A DNA stretch of 64,000 nt from Cannabis sativa (lineage: Eukaryota; Streptophyta; Magnoliopsida; Rosales; Cannabaceae), in assembly GCF_029168945.1 (NCBI RefSeq), contig NC_083602.1, positions 91,274,027 through 91,338,026 of the forward strand, written 5' to 3'. This document shows positions 49,508 through 62,293 of this stretch, piece after piece. The translations under genes and the position numbers were made by a program. Positions within the stretch are counted from its first letter, which is position 1. Each line of letters starts with the position of its first letter. The notes beneath the pieces are model-generated. The model was not told the DNA's origin, made no database searches, and saw nothing but the letters and a program-made list of their open reading frames with translations.

Positions 49508-50159
49508 TGTATATATTATTATGTACATCTATAATGTACCCCCATAATGGGTATTTTGGTAGAATCCTATCTGTTTTTGTATCTAGAAAAGCTTTTTTTT
49601 TTCATGATCACATACGTTGTTTGTATTTATTTAGAATTACTTGTAAATTTTCAAAAAAATTTGAATACTTTAAAATGCCAAAAAAATAAGATACACATAT
49701 TTTGTTGCACTCGTGACTATTTTACTTATAAATGTGATAATTAACTATTTAAACTTTATTTTTGGTATTATAAACTATTCAATTCTTTAAAAATTTACAA
49801 ATAAACTTAAATAGCTAAAAAAAAATTAACTAAAAAGTTTTTTTAGAAACAAATAGAAAATTAACTAGAACAACATTTTAAGTAAATTTCCTACATTATT
49901 ACTCTTTTAACTTATATGAGTAATTTGGTGATATTTAAGTATGAGTGTATATTGTTTTCTCTTTCTAAATTTGTTTTAAAATTTTCAATTTCAATTTTCC
50001 TATTGGGATTTTTCTGAAATGTACAAATTGTGGGATTCAACAGATCTAGCTAGGCCTATATTTGTGTTATCTTATTATAACATAACTATATATTTTCCCT
50101 TATAAATAAAAAACAAAAGAAAATCTAATTACGTGTGGTTAGTTTAATTTTTAACTATT

Positions 50160-51096
50160 TTTCCTTTGGTGATGCATTCTCTCCAAGGCAATCCCGGTGC
50201 GTGCTGAGATAAACAGAAGGTTTCCTATTGGGGATGTCAATCACCCCCTCTGTGGGACAGAGGAAGAATCTATTGAGCACTTGTTTCTGTTCTGTAATGT
50301 GGCCTATCACCTATAGAGGTCTTCTCCGTGGGGTATTTACCCTACTGTGACAATGGTATCCGTATGTGGGATTGGGTTAAATTTATCTGGGATCTTAAAT
50401 ATAAAAGCATCAATGCGGATGAGGTCTTCCTATATGCATCATTAACGGTGGATGCTATCTGGCGATTACGTAACGACAAGGTCTATAATAATGGCCTGAT
50501 TGATGTATTTAAATGTATTAACAATGTTCACTCTTCTTTTGCAGTTTATCATACCTCTTTCTTTCCAGTCGTGCTTCCACGTCAACTGGACGCCTGGCAA
50601 TTTTCCCCACTGGACTAGATAAAGCTTGACTGTGACGTTAGAGTGGGGTTGGACTGCATGTGTGCGGCGGTTGTTGCTAGGGACTATCTTGGTAGGGTCA
50701 TCTGGGTCCATACTTCTTTTTTGGAGTTGTCGATGCTTTGTGTGTTGAAGCGGTGGCTTGCTGCATTGCCGTGGACATTGCGAAGAAGCGAGGATCTAAG
50801 TTTATTATTGTTAAGAGTGATTCGATGGTGGTTATCAATGCTCTCAATAGGGAGATATCTCGTTAAGAGATTGAGAACCATGTCTCATTTTGTTTGCAAT
50901 CCTCTTCTTATTTTGTTAGTTGTATCTTTTCGATTATTAGTAGAAGTTGTAACCTGCCCATAATGTGGCTAAGTGGGCGTTTACACACAAGAGGTTCGGT
51001 TGTATCCCGACTACCTCTATCCCAAACAATTATTTTGTAATGACCATGAGGTCTAACTATTTATGACTCTAATATATCTACGTTTTTCTTTAAAAA
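50160..51096 (+). mobile_element. LINE relic: zf-RVT and RNase H domains with 3' A-tail
   Basis: Read across three frames: KAIPVRAEINRRFPIGD and CGTEEESIEHLFLFC (zf-RVT zinc ligands), MWDWVKFIW, AIWRLRNDKVYN, then RNase H pieces CAAVVARDYLGRVIWVH, KKRGSKFIIVKSDSMVVINA and HNVAKWAFTHKRFG. At least two frameshifts and two stops. It ends at tttctttaaaaaaaag, a probable 3' A-tail, so this is the 3' end of a 5'-truncated plant LINE (L1-type). Confidence 0.85.
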
Positions 51097-51699
51097 AAAG
51101 TTTATTTTAAGATAATTACCAATTTAAAATTCTGTATTTTACAAAAAAATATTAATTGTATTTTCCATAGTATAAATAAGACCCTAAACTATTTTTAATC
51201 AAAATAAAATTTAATAATTATCCGATCAAAATATATTATGACAAAATTAATTATATTTTAAAAATTATTTTCAAATTGATTATATTAAAAAAATAAATTA
51301 TGAAAATCGAACTCAAAGTTTTATCTTTAGAATTTCAAAAAATACAAATTTATTTTATCATTTAACAAAATAAAAAATCTAATCAATAACTTTTGCAAGA
51401 TCCAAAATAGTATTCACCATTATTGAATAGAATTGTAAAAAATAACAAAAGAAAGGTCTAAAAGAGCTACTCTCGTTTGTGTTAATGAAGGACAAAAATC
51501 ATTGAAGACCTATTCCTTTGAGGAAATTACCACCTTCCTTAATTTCCTTTCTTATATTTGGCTTAGCAAATAAAAAAAGGTCAAAATAATAAAAAAGATC
51601 AAAAAACAATACAACACTAAATAATATACATTATACAACACTAAACTACTAAGTACCACTACTAATAATACTATTCAATATTCAACATCATCATCATCA

Positions 51700-54600
51700 T
51701 CATCTCCTTGAACGTTTTTTAAGCCTCCCACCAACCCCAACATCCCCCTCACTATTATCTCTCCCTCTTTTATTGGTAGTTACCTCCGTCTTGGCCGCGG
51801 CCACCACCGTCGCCTTCTCCTTCTCCGGTTTCTTCATTGGTCTCCCAACCGTTTTCCTCGTCTTCCTACTACCCTCATCCTTATTACTACGTGTCGAATT
51901 TCGAGTTACCCTTTCTTGTACTCTCTCATCCAATTTACCATTATTCTTTTTCGTTGTAATCATCTTCTTCTTATTGATCTTCTCCACTTCTTCTTCTTCA
52001 CCACTACTAATACTATCATCATCATCTTCTAAAACATTATGATCATCATCGTGATGATGATTATTACTATTATTATTATTATTATGATCTGTTGAGTTTT
52101 GCTTCATTCTCTTCAAGAAATTAGCCACCCCAGCTTTCTTCTTAGCATTCTCTTTATTCTTATTACTATTATTACTATTACTAACCTCTAACAACAGAGT
52201 TTTACTAGTGTCATGTAAACTAAGCTCATTTACTCCAAACTCATGCTGATCATTTGTAATTTTCCTCCCAATAACTCTTTCTTGACTCCTCTTTTTCCTA
52301 ATACCCTTTTCATCAATCGAAACGAAAGAGCTAGTAGTACTGTTGTTATTACTATCATGACTCTTACTCTTCTTTTTCTTCTTCTTCATCTTCTTCTTCT
52401 CATCATCATCATCATCAACAACAACAACTTTTTCTTCAGAAGACTTACTACTCCTTTTACCACAAGTTACTATAATAGATTGAGAAGACTTGTTTGATTT
52501 GGGAGCTGATGAATCTGTTTTTTCTACTACTACAACTTTTTTACTATGATCAATAGCAATAAAGGGTCGAGCTTTACCAACCTTGGCTTTCATTTCTTTC
52601 AACACTAAGCTCCTTAGCTCCTGAGCTGCAGCGTATTCCGGCGAACTTTCCCGGAAGAAGACGACGGCGTTGGTAAATAGAAGAAGAAGGTCTCTAAAGA
52701 ACTTGTGGAAACCATTCAAGTAAACCCCTTTATCAAGTCTGGCTTCAATCGTTCTCAGGTCAATGTGTTGCCGTATCATGTCTTTGTACCTTTGAGATTC
52801 CTGTCCCAATTATTAGAAATCATAATTATACAAGAGGGGCAAGATTGTAATTTTACACCGTGGAGTAGGAACCAAACCAAAACCATACACAACGGATATT
52901 AGGCAAGAATTTATTGAGCAGCGAAATAAATAATAATAATCACACATGTTTTAAGTTGTTTATTATAATTAAATTAATACTTAATATATACCAAGAATTT
53001 AAAAATTAATTATTAGAAATTTTTTTAAAAAGGATATAAGTTACGGGAATTATTTAATTTATAATTTTTTATTTTTTTTTTAATTTACGGTTTGAGCTGT
53101 TCTGTTAGTTATTCCAAAATTTTTTAAGTGGGTTGTTATGAAAATTTTGATTGCTATTTAAACTGTTATGTTAGATGCTATGTGAATTTTCATGTGAATT
53201 TCTATTAAAAAAAAAAAAACCTCTTATAAATTAATCTTATTTAATATTTGGTTGATAATATGAGTTATTCTGCAAATATTAGAGAAATGAAAAAAAATAA
53301 ATAAATAAATAAAATAAGCATACATTCCACGTGGATTATTGAAAATCGTATCATTCGCCACAAACAGGGCTTGTTCAAGAGTGGGCTCACGCCCAAGGCC
53401 CACCACGCAAACTCGAAATTTTATAGGATAATTTGAGAAATATTTTTTTTTATCCAATAATAAAAAATATCATATTTTATTAAAATATATCCAAATTTTT
53501 TAGGTGGTTGACATATTTTTTTTTTTTTTTTTTTTTGAGAAATTTTCACTATTATTATAAATCAAAGTTCATTTACAATAATAGAAAAAATAGGATGAGG
53601 TATTTCTCCCATCCAAAAGACATCTTCATCCAACTCTAGAGCATATTTCGCTAACCCGTGGGCAGCTTGATTAGCATGCCTACGAATATAATGTAATTTA
53701 TAAAAAAAAAATTTAAAAAAAAACCCTAAAATTTGTTCTTTAAAAATATCATATTTTTTTTATTTTTACTATTATTTATAAAAAAATATAACTATTTCTT
53801 TTAAAAAATTATCTAATTTATTTTTTAAAATAAAACATTTAATATTTTATTTAAAAAATTATACTTTTTTTAGACCTGACTACAAATATACATTCCTCCA
53901 TTCTATTCGTTAATAAAAATAAAACGACAACGTTTCACTCGTCATTTTGTTAATAAGTGTTATGTGCGTGGTTTAAACCGAAATCGAACCATCTTATTAT
54001 CTTATTTCTTACCGAGACTTTGCATGTAAATATTTGTTTAAATAAATTTAATTTTTAACAGTAATAATTTAAATTATATTTTTGCACTCAACCGTTTTGT
54101 GTTACGTAAATATTTTTACATGTCATTCGTCCAAATTAATAATTTCTTTTTTAATTATAGGAATGAGTTAGGAAAGAGGATTGATTATGATGTTTACTTT
54201 TATTTATTTTTAGTTTTATGATTTTATTTATTTTTTTTTGGATATTTTTTTTAAAAAAATTAAATAAAAAATAAAAATTGAATGCATTAACGGCCAGATA
54301 AATCAAGTATTATTACAGTAAAAATAATCGAACTTAAATAATATTACTACAAGAAAACAAAAAAATTTACTCTATCTTCAATTAAATATTTTTTCTTGAA
54401 AAAAAACATAATTAAATACTAAATTATATCAAATTAAAAATAAAGAAAGAGAGGAAGTACCTGGGTACGAAGCCGTCGATGGAAAACAGAACCGAACCGG
54501 TGAGATCGAACGGTCCCCAGAAATTTAACCAACGGCTCAGATTTAAGACCCGAGACTCGATTTTTGGTGGCGGGAGAAACCTCATCACCACCTTCTGGCT

Positions 54601-55465
54601 CTTCCCCGCCGCTACTGCTTACAGCGGCGGCTCCGCTTCCGGCTCCGGCTCCAGCTTCGGCGCCGCTTCTTTTACGGCTTCGTTTACTCTTCGATAAACT
54701 CATGGAGCTCTGAACATCGCTACTCTGTTTCGTATTATCTTCTCCTCGCGCCGCCATAGTCTCATTCTCATCACCGTTAACGACTTTTCCGGGTTCGGAT
54801 TCGGGTCGTGGAGGATCCGAATCATTTCTCCTCTCTGGTTCGGGTTCCGTTTCGGATTTCACGGCGCCGTTTCGTCGAGAGGTGGAATTAGACTCGTCGG
54901 AAGATCGATTCTCGCGGTCGCAAGAATCGGAATTCGATTTCACGGCGAGATTATTCTCCGGTGAGTTCAATCTACGTTCGTTTTCTTCGAGATTGATCTT
55001 ATCTTCGTTTTCTTCTTTCAAACTCTTTTCTCTCTCTTCTTCCAATCTCTTCACCTTCAACTCCAACGACCTGTTGAGAAAAAAAAAAACACTCGACTTC
55101 TTAGATCTGAAACAAAAACCGAAACTCCTGACTCAGATCTCGAACTGTAACGAAGAGATTTACACGATCGAAACGTCGCGTCGCCGAACCTCGCGGCGGA
55201 GCTCCTCGAGGCGAATCTTCTTGAGTTGGTCAACAATAAGAAGGAAACTCGCTGATTCATCGTCGTTTCGTGAAGTGAAACGTCGTTTGAGTTCATCAAA
55301 CCTGTGTTTACAGGTATCTGAAGTCCATGGGGATTCAGTTCGGTTGGAGAGTTCCATGGCGATGGAGTCCCAGTTCTTGGTGCCGTGCCGGTTAACGGCG
55401 CACGCTAGTAAGAGTTCCTCTAACGTGCACCATGGTTGGACGCTCGTTTCGTGTTCCTTAGCCAT
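51700..55465 (-). CDS. SANT/MYB-like and bromodomain protein (copy B), three exons
   Basis: Tandem paralog of 43088-46598. Exons: 55465-55164, 55070-54461, 52800-51700; same splice phases, 670 residues. The SANT-like segment, coiled coil, bromodomain core (MIRQHIDLRTIEARLDKG, FTNAVVFF) and basic tail are kept. Differences: exon 2 is 16 codons shorter and lacks the Lys-rich stretch, bromodomain YRKISPEY reads FRESSPEY, the AT-hook-like GRPPKK reads GRPMKK, and the poly-Lys and Asn/His/Asp tracts differ in length. All exons are open and splice sites intact, so it is probably functional. The C-terminal low-complexity part is trinucleotide-repeat rich and prone to length change. Confidence 0.92.
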
Positions 55466-55770
55466 ACTCTAATCATGTCCTCATAATTTTCAAAATTAGG
55501 GTTTTTCCTTTCGTTTTCTTAAATTTTTTTTTATTTTTTTTTAATAAATATTATTTTTCAATGTTATATAAATATATCTATAGGTTTTTATAAAGAGATG
55601 TAATTTTGTGATCTTTGATTTTGAGATCTTTTTGTGGTGTGTCGTTGCATACATATATTTATGTTCTCCAAATTGGATTAAAGTGAGTATAGTCTTCTTT
55701 TGGGTTTTAGGCCTTTCTCGAGTACTTTTTAGGGTTGTTGGGCCAGCCCAATTGATATTTTATTTATTTT

Positions 55771-56031
55771 GGGGTAAGTTGAAAAATGTCTCTTTTATTC
55801 ATCAATTAATCAAATTTACCTCTAATTTTATATTTATTTGAAACATACCTCCTTTTATATGTATTGTACCCAAAATACCCTTACATAAGAGAATCACATG
55901 AAGAGTATCTTGAAGTGACAGGGACAAAATTGGTACAATGTTTAAAAAAAGAGGTAAAAATGATAGATTTTAAAAAAGAAGGTAAAAATAAAAGAGGACA
56001 ATATAAAAATGGTATAGAGTGTAATTTCCTC
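55771..56031 (+). mobile_element. 261-bp MITE, family A copy 3
   Basis: Same length as copy 1 and flanked by an exact 9-bp repeat atttatttt (55762-55770, 56032-56040), independent of the duplication at copy 1. This proves mobility of the family. Non-coding. Confidence 0.8.
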
Positions 56032-56117
56032 ATTTATTTTTGGGTAATAGTGTTCTATATTTGAGAATAATACTACTAACTTTTGGTGTAATTATATCAA
56101 AATAATAATAATAATTG

Positions 56118-56395
56118 GGAAATGTACAAAAATACTTAAATTTAGGTTAATTTTTATAAAAATACTGTTACACGGAATTTTTTTCAAAAATACTGTATTT
56201 TTATAAAACACCAGCAAAACACATAACAAAACAACAGTAGAACAACTAAAAAACACCAGTAGAACACCAGTGAAAACTTAATACAGTATACTGCAGTATG
56301 AAACTTATAAAAAAACACAGTAAAAAAGTAAAAAATACCGCCTGACAGTATTTTTATAAAAAAATGACAAAAGTTAGTATACTATGTAAATTTTC
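56118..56395 (-). mobile_element. MITE family B copy 2
   Basis: Inverted copy of 21845-22134 (shared cagtatactgcagtatgaaac and ataccgcctgacagtattt). Ends gggaaatgtac / gtaaattttcc; taataat-like direct repeats on both sides are compatible with a target duplication in simple sequence. Confidence 0.7.
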
Positions 56396-56554
56396 CTAAT
56401 AATAAACACTACTAACTTGTGTGTATTGGATTGTCTATGTTTTTTGGATTGTCTATGTTTTTTTCTTTCCAAAAGGTTCCAATTTGAAGATAAATCATTT
56501 CACAATCTCTATATTTTACAATTGAGAAATGATTTGTAAATTTAAAATATATAA

Positions 56555-56776
56555 GGGTTAGTTTGGTATATTATATTGTATTGTATTGTATAGTATTATA
56601 TTAAATTATATTTTTTTGTAATATTTGTATGTAAAACTATATGTGGTATTAAATTTATAGGCACCTAAATATATAATATAGTATAAATTAAAGTTTAACA
56701 TAGTCTTATATAAAAAAATATGATATATAATTCAATTCAATATAATATGACCTAATGCGACGTTCCACACGAGCCC
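56555..56776. mobile_element. PIF/Tourist-type MITE with TAA target duplication
   Basis: Ends gggttagtttgg / ccacacgagccc (reverse complement gggctcgtgtgg) and TAA on both sides (56552-56554, 56777-56779). The inner repeat tatattatattg recurs inverted near the other end. 222 bp, non-coding. Confidence 0.65.
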
Positions 56777-57648
56777 TAAAACTGTTAATTAATCATTTGG
56801 GTAATTAGTAGCATAAAACCTAAAGTTTTTTGTTTGTAAGTTGAATAAATTTAAGAGTAAATATTATTTTAGAATTTTTATTTTGCAAAAATTACCGATT
56901 GGATTCTTTAATTTATTAAATAATAAAATAGAGAATCTGATCAATAACTTTTAAAATAATATTTACTCTATATTTTAATAATTTTTTTAATAACATAAGT
57001 ATCTAATATTAATAAAACTATAATTTGTCTATAGGATCCCATTTAACTTAGTTTTTAAATTTATTAAAAAAAATAGGGATATTCGTGGATAAGCTACTTA
57101 AATTTTAAATTTTTTAATACTTAACTACAAAAATTGACTTTTTGAGGGCAAATTTATCTAAACTCTCATTCCATTTTGCTCCGTTCCGTCTAATTTTAGG
57201 GGTTTTTTCATTTTTACACTTCAAAACAGTTTTTTTTTTTTTTTTTTTTGCATTTTTACGGAATTCTACATAGAAACTCTTATTGTAACTAGCGCTCCAA
57301 CCTAATCACAATAAAAAATCGTATAGAAACACCTATTGCAATTAGCGCTGCAACCACTTTAGAAACCCAAACGGTAAATTTGAAAAAAAAAATAATATAT
57401 GAGTAATTCCCATTAATTATAAAAATATTATAAAAATAATATAAAAAAATTAAAAATTAAATAATAATATTTGTGAACTGATTTACTTCTTCAGCAATTA
57501 AATTAAATAATAATAAATAAATAAAAAAGTTTAGGCGGGAAAATGACTCTTCTTATTCTTGTTCTTATATTAATCAAACTCTTCTTCTTTCTTTCCAATC
57601 ACTTTCTTTCTCTGTTCAAATTTTAATCTCATTCCTTTCCCAAAAAAC

Positions 57649-60602
57649 ATGGAGAAACCACCACTCAAACGTCCCAAAAAGGAATCTTTTCATCACGATC
57701 ATCATCGTACTTCCGAACACACTCGACAAATTTGTAACAACTATCGCAGTGTCTGCAAGAGAATCCAAGGTAACTACCATTTTTATACATACATATATAT
57801 ATGTTTCTATGTATATTTGGTTATAAAGTATTGATTTTTATGATTGTTAATGAAGAAAAAAGAGATGAGTTGACAAAACCACAGTCAAAGAAATTCAATG
57901 TGATCATTGATGAGGTAGAAACTTTATTCAAACAAGGTTAGTACTTTGTTTTGTTTCAGTTTTTGTTCAAAGTTTGAATCTTTATTATCTGTTTGGTTGC
58001 TGAGAAAATAAGGGGTTTTTATTTTCTTGGTGGGTTTTCAGTTCAGAAGCCAAGGGAACAAGTGGCAGATAGTGAAGCATTGTTGGGTCTTGCTAATACA
58101 CTTGCAACATCTGCTAAATCACATTCTGTTGGTGGTTTTACATCATCTGATTTTGTTACTTATTTGTTGAGAAATTTTGGGAAAAACTCTTCTGAGATTG
58201 ATTGGAATGGTGTTGGTTTATCTGTTTCCAACATTTTCATGAAGGCCCATGGCTCTACAACCTTGTGAGTATTCATATATATATATGTATAATTTGAGTT
58301 TCTATCCTTAATTTTGCTATCTTATATAAATATATATATAATATATATATTGTGCTTATTTATGTTATGTTATGTCTCAAAGGGTTGGACCAATGAGTAC
58401 AGCTATGGAGAAGTGTTTTTTAAAGGCAACAATGAGGAACCCTAGAACCTATACAAAAAGATCTAGGCCAACAGAAACTTCTCAACCAGAGAAGGTAAAA
58501 AGTTTTCATTTTTAACTTTTAATGAAGTGTTTTGTCTTGCTCTTTTGGTTGTCAATCTATGCTGAGTATGATGTTTTAGTCCAAATTTAGTTGGAAGAAA
58601 TTGTGTAATATGTATTAGGAGAAGGGCATTGGTAATTTATGTCAATTGTTTTTAAAAGATGAATATACCAAAATTAGTGGAAAAAGTACAATTTTGAACT
58701 AACTTACTTAAATGAATAGTATTATACTAAAAGAGTGTAACTTTCTTGTTTTAGTCTATATCTGTTTTGACTTTTGAGTTCATCACCTAAGAGGGTTTCT
58801 CCAACAGTAGGAGTACTATAGTTTCTAGTCTTCAAGCATTGTTTGGCTTGACTCTATGACTCATGGCTTGACTCTATAACTATGAGTCAAAAGTTTGGAA
58901 GGAATTAGGAGAAGGGTATTGATAATTTATGTCATTGTTTTTAATTAGTAATTACTTTTGTTTAATTAGTTAGTTTTTCTTACTAAAACTAGTGAAAAGG
59001 TACAATTTTGAACTAATTTGCTTAAATAGTATATGTGTGTTTTGATTTCATTTCACCTAAGATTTGAGTTTCTTGGTCTTCAAGCATTGTGTGTTCATGT
59101 GTATCAGTTTGATGCTGGAACAGAAGAGAAAACCGATACACACGACGATATCTCAACAATGTTTAACATCTTGAAGAAGAAGCCTGGAGTTGTGAAGGAG
59201 AGTTTGATACTAAACCGAAATTCATTTCCACAAACAGTTGAGAATTTGCTTGCTTTGTCATTTCTAGTAAGAGATGGCCGTGTTGGAATAACTGTTGACA
59301 AAAATAGTCGCCAACTCGTTTGTAAGTCTACTCTACTTTTTATCAGATTTTAATAGTCATTATTGTGTTTATCCACCTTAATTGTCCCTTATTTTTGTTG
59401 CTTTAGGGCCAAGGAACTCTCCCGATGCAGATTCAATTGCGTCAAGAGATGTTAGCTACCATTCTTTTATCTTCAGACTCGATTACAAGGATTGGGAGGT
59501 ATAGTTTGTATGTCTTGAATTTAAGCTTTTATGTACTTTGAAATACTTCATAAAACCGATTACTTGGTTTGGATTCAATCAATGTGATTAGTCCTACCCC
59601 AAGGCAAGGAAGAGCCTTAGTTGAATTTTCACAATGAAATGATTGTGTTACCTTCATTTCTTTCAATGAACACTCAAGAACACTTGAGCCTAGAACTAGC
59701 CATCTATGTTGATCAATCTTAATGGTTTCTTGAGTCTTTGGAAGAAGTTAGTTATAACTGAAAACTAACTAACTAACTCGAGTCATTAAAGGGGCGTTTA
59801 GTATGAGGTTTAGACTTTGTGTGAATGAGAATATCAAATTAAATTAAATTTAATAACCAAATGATTTGTGTTTCTAAGTGGATTCTACTTTTTAAAACTA
59901 AAATGGTAGTAATGTTACCCCTTCAACACTCGGGTTTTATATTTCTTTTAAGTTTACTCCTTACAACTCAAACTTACATAACAAACATTCCATGTGAAGT
60001 TTGGTTGGAAGGAATAAAACTATAGCTAGAATAAGAAATGTAATAAAAATTGTTTTCTTTCTATTTTACTCTATTTTATTATCTCTAACCAAACGTCACC
60101 TAAGTAACCAATCTTAGTGAAAGTTTTTGATTAGACAAAGATCTAGGAACCTTCGCAAAAGCGCTTAAGAAATCTCAATCAAACATATCATAATGAATGT
60201 TGTCCTAAATTTATAAGTACATTAAATTATGTCACATTTTAAATTCTAGATACTCATTTTTCGTTCATGTTTGTCATAATACGTAGTGTTAAGTTAGTTA
60301 TGACAGTTGGTACTCGGGTTTTAGAGGTTAAGTTAGTTGCTTACCTCTCATAACTAAAATGGTTACAACAAGTTGTGTAATTGTAGCTAATGAAGGGCGT
60401 AGTGGCGGTTGGAGAGGAGCTGATGCCACACCGGGGAGGTGTCCCAGTTGCCCGGGTGGCTTCACCGATAAGAAACATCTCGAGGAACAGGACGGTGGCG
60501 GTTGCAGAACAAATTAGCCCAACTGTTGTGAAAGTATGTTCTGAGAAAGAATACAATGCAGCAATTCAGAATCAACCATTTGTAACTGTTGTGAAAGACT
60601 AG
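57649..60602 (+). CDS. NSE4: NSE4, kleisin subunit of the SMC5/6 complex, seven exons
   Basis: Non-SMC element 4 bridges the SMC5 and SMC6 heads with NSE1/NSE3 and is needed for DNA repair and chromosome segregation in the nucleus. Exons: 57649-57769, 57856-57936, 58042-58264, 58383-58494, 59108-59321, 59407-59498, 60387-60602; phases close, 352 residues. The N-terminal helical part has NYRSVCKRIQ and EVETLFKQVQKPREQVADSE. The middle has VGLSVSNIFMKAHGSTTLVG. The C-terminal winged-helix Nse4 domain has QTVENLLALSFLVRDGRV and the hallmark SFIFRLDYKDWELM, which spans the last intron. Arabidopsis NSE4A has about 400 residues, so this form is somewhat short, mainly before the C-terminal domain. 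Intron 6 (888 bp) carries a MITE-like insertion. Confidence 0.93.
59792..60100. mobile_element. MITE-like element in NSE4 intron 6
   Basis: Left end ggggcgtttagtatgag and reverse complement of the right end ggtgacgtttggttagag are imperfect inverted repeats, related in style to the element at 297-584. Flanking taa/taag bases hint at a 3-bp duplication but are ambiguous. Confidence 0.45.
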
Positions 60603-62293
60603 ATTAGGCTTTACATAACAAACTTAATTATGAGATATTATCTTAATTATGGTGCTTCCATATTGAGTTATTTTTTAACTATAACAAACTTGTTGTGTAT
60701 TGTCTAATTTGGATGAATGAACACTAGTTTATGTGATATTTTGTTCTCTTGTATATTTTCATAGTTTGAGAGGCTTAAATTCTTGATAGCTTTTTGTGAA
60801 GAGTTTTTCTTTTTGTTAAATATTTGATACTCACATAATACACATTAATAATTTCCCCTCACATTAATAAAATTCTATGGTTACCATTTCTATAAAAGAT
60901 TATTTGTAATTCGATATCTTTTTCCACTATTTATATAAGTTGGTGTTTTTATAATGTGAAAATAATAATTTTACAAGGTTATTCAAATTAGAAGAAACTA
61001 GGTATTCGCGGGCACGCAGGGTGGATAGTATGGGTGGTGACTTATTTTTTCAAATCAAATTACATATCTGCTTTTTTTTTTTATTTTCTTAAAATGCAAT
61101 TGCACTGCATGATCAAAACCACAAAACTACATTGTAAAAATATGGTGTGATGTGTTGCGGTTTGAGTGATTTATACTGTTATTATTATCAAACATTACAA
61201 TAAAAAATCAAAAATCAATTTTATATGTTTTAACAATACAAAAAAAAAATGTATGTATAGAAATTTTCTACTCCGATTACATATATACTAATCGTTAAAT
61301 TTTTATATTAAATTATCCTTAAAAAAATATGTAATATATTATATATATTTGATTACAAATATATTGTTCATACATTTGATTACATATATTTAAAAAAATA
61401 AAAATTAATAACTTTGTAATATATAGATATTAACCGTTACTATTAAATTTAAAATCACAAATTGCACCGCATCGTGCAGTTTGACGAAAATACAAACCAT
61501 AACCACACACAATCCTAGAAGAAAGAGCCTAGCAACATGGACATTGGAGCATTGCTATTGTTTTATTGTTTGCGAATAATTAACTATTTTTGTAATAATT
61601 ATTAAATTAAAATATGTATAATTTAATATTTAATAAGAAAAAACTCTAAATAATTCTTGATGAACATTTTGTACGGTATGGATACTTTTTCAATTTAATT
61701 TGGTAAGCATACTTTTTTCAAATATCATGTTTGGTATCCCACACTGAAATATTATGTGAAAATTTTACAGCCTTCCCTTCTCTAATATGGTTTTGTATTT
61801 CAATTTATAATAATATTATTAAATTAAAATTTTAATTTAAAAAATAATTAATTTTAAATAAATGAAAAAGAATTGAATTATGTATTTTAAAGGTGTATTA
61901 TATAGTTTATACTTTATTGTATTGAGAGAATCTGGAATAAATATTTTATTATTTTGGATATTTTTGTTATTTTTAATGTTACTATTTTTTTTATTCTTTT
62001 GGTATGTTAATATTTCTCTAACAAATTGTTAATTATTTTCTATATAAGGTGTGTGATGTAAATTTTGAGAAAAAAAAAATATATATACTTGGATCCTTAT
62101 TTTTCTCTCCTCAAATTCATGAAAAGTTTAATAGTACAAGAAAATCTTACTCATAAAATAATAATAATAATTCCAACAAAACAAAACAAAACAAAAATAC
62201 TAATAATACCAAGTCTCACAAGATACCAAAAATGTCAAGTGTTTTAACTAAACCGTTTATTAAAACTCAACTCAACCTAAGACATATTTGTTC
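60603..62293. other. Convergent 3' region of NSE4 and enoyl-ACP reductase
   Basis: No gene. NSE4 3' UTR to about 60850, then AT-rich DNA; a short GC-richer piece at about 61010-61040 and repeated attacatatatt strings at 61270-61400. No clear transposon ends were found. Confidence 0.5.

Larger units (their letters stand above)
46599..51699. other. Spacer between the tandem bromodomain genes
   Basis: Copy A promoter (46599-46900, with a GA/TA-rich tract), a LINE relic (47430-48820, -) split by a hAT-type element (47646-48216), a second hAT-type element (48971-49507), a second LINE relic (50160-51096, +), and the copy B 3' flank (from about 51420). No intact gene. Confidence 0.7.
55466..57648. 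other. Intergenic, three MITEs
   Basis: Copy B promoter (first 300 bp, similar to 46599-46950), MITE family A copy 3 (55771-56031), MITE family B copy 2 (56118-56395), a TAA-flanked MITE (56555-56776), then AT-rich DNA and the NSE4 5' UTR (from about 57540, pyrimidine-rich). No gene otherwise. Confidence 0.65.

Noticed and set aside
60341..60556. Minus-strand frame opposite the last NSE4 exon
   Set aside because: Shadow of the exon that completes the Nse4 C-terminal motif.
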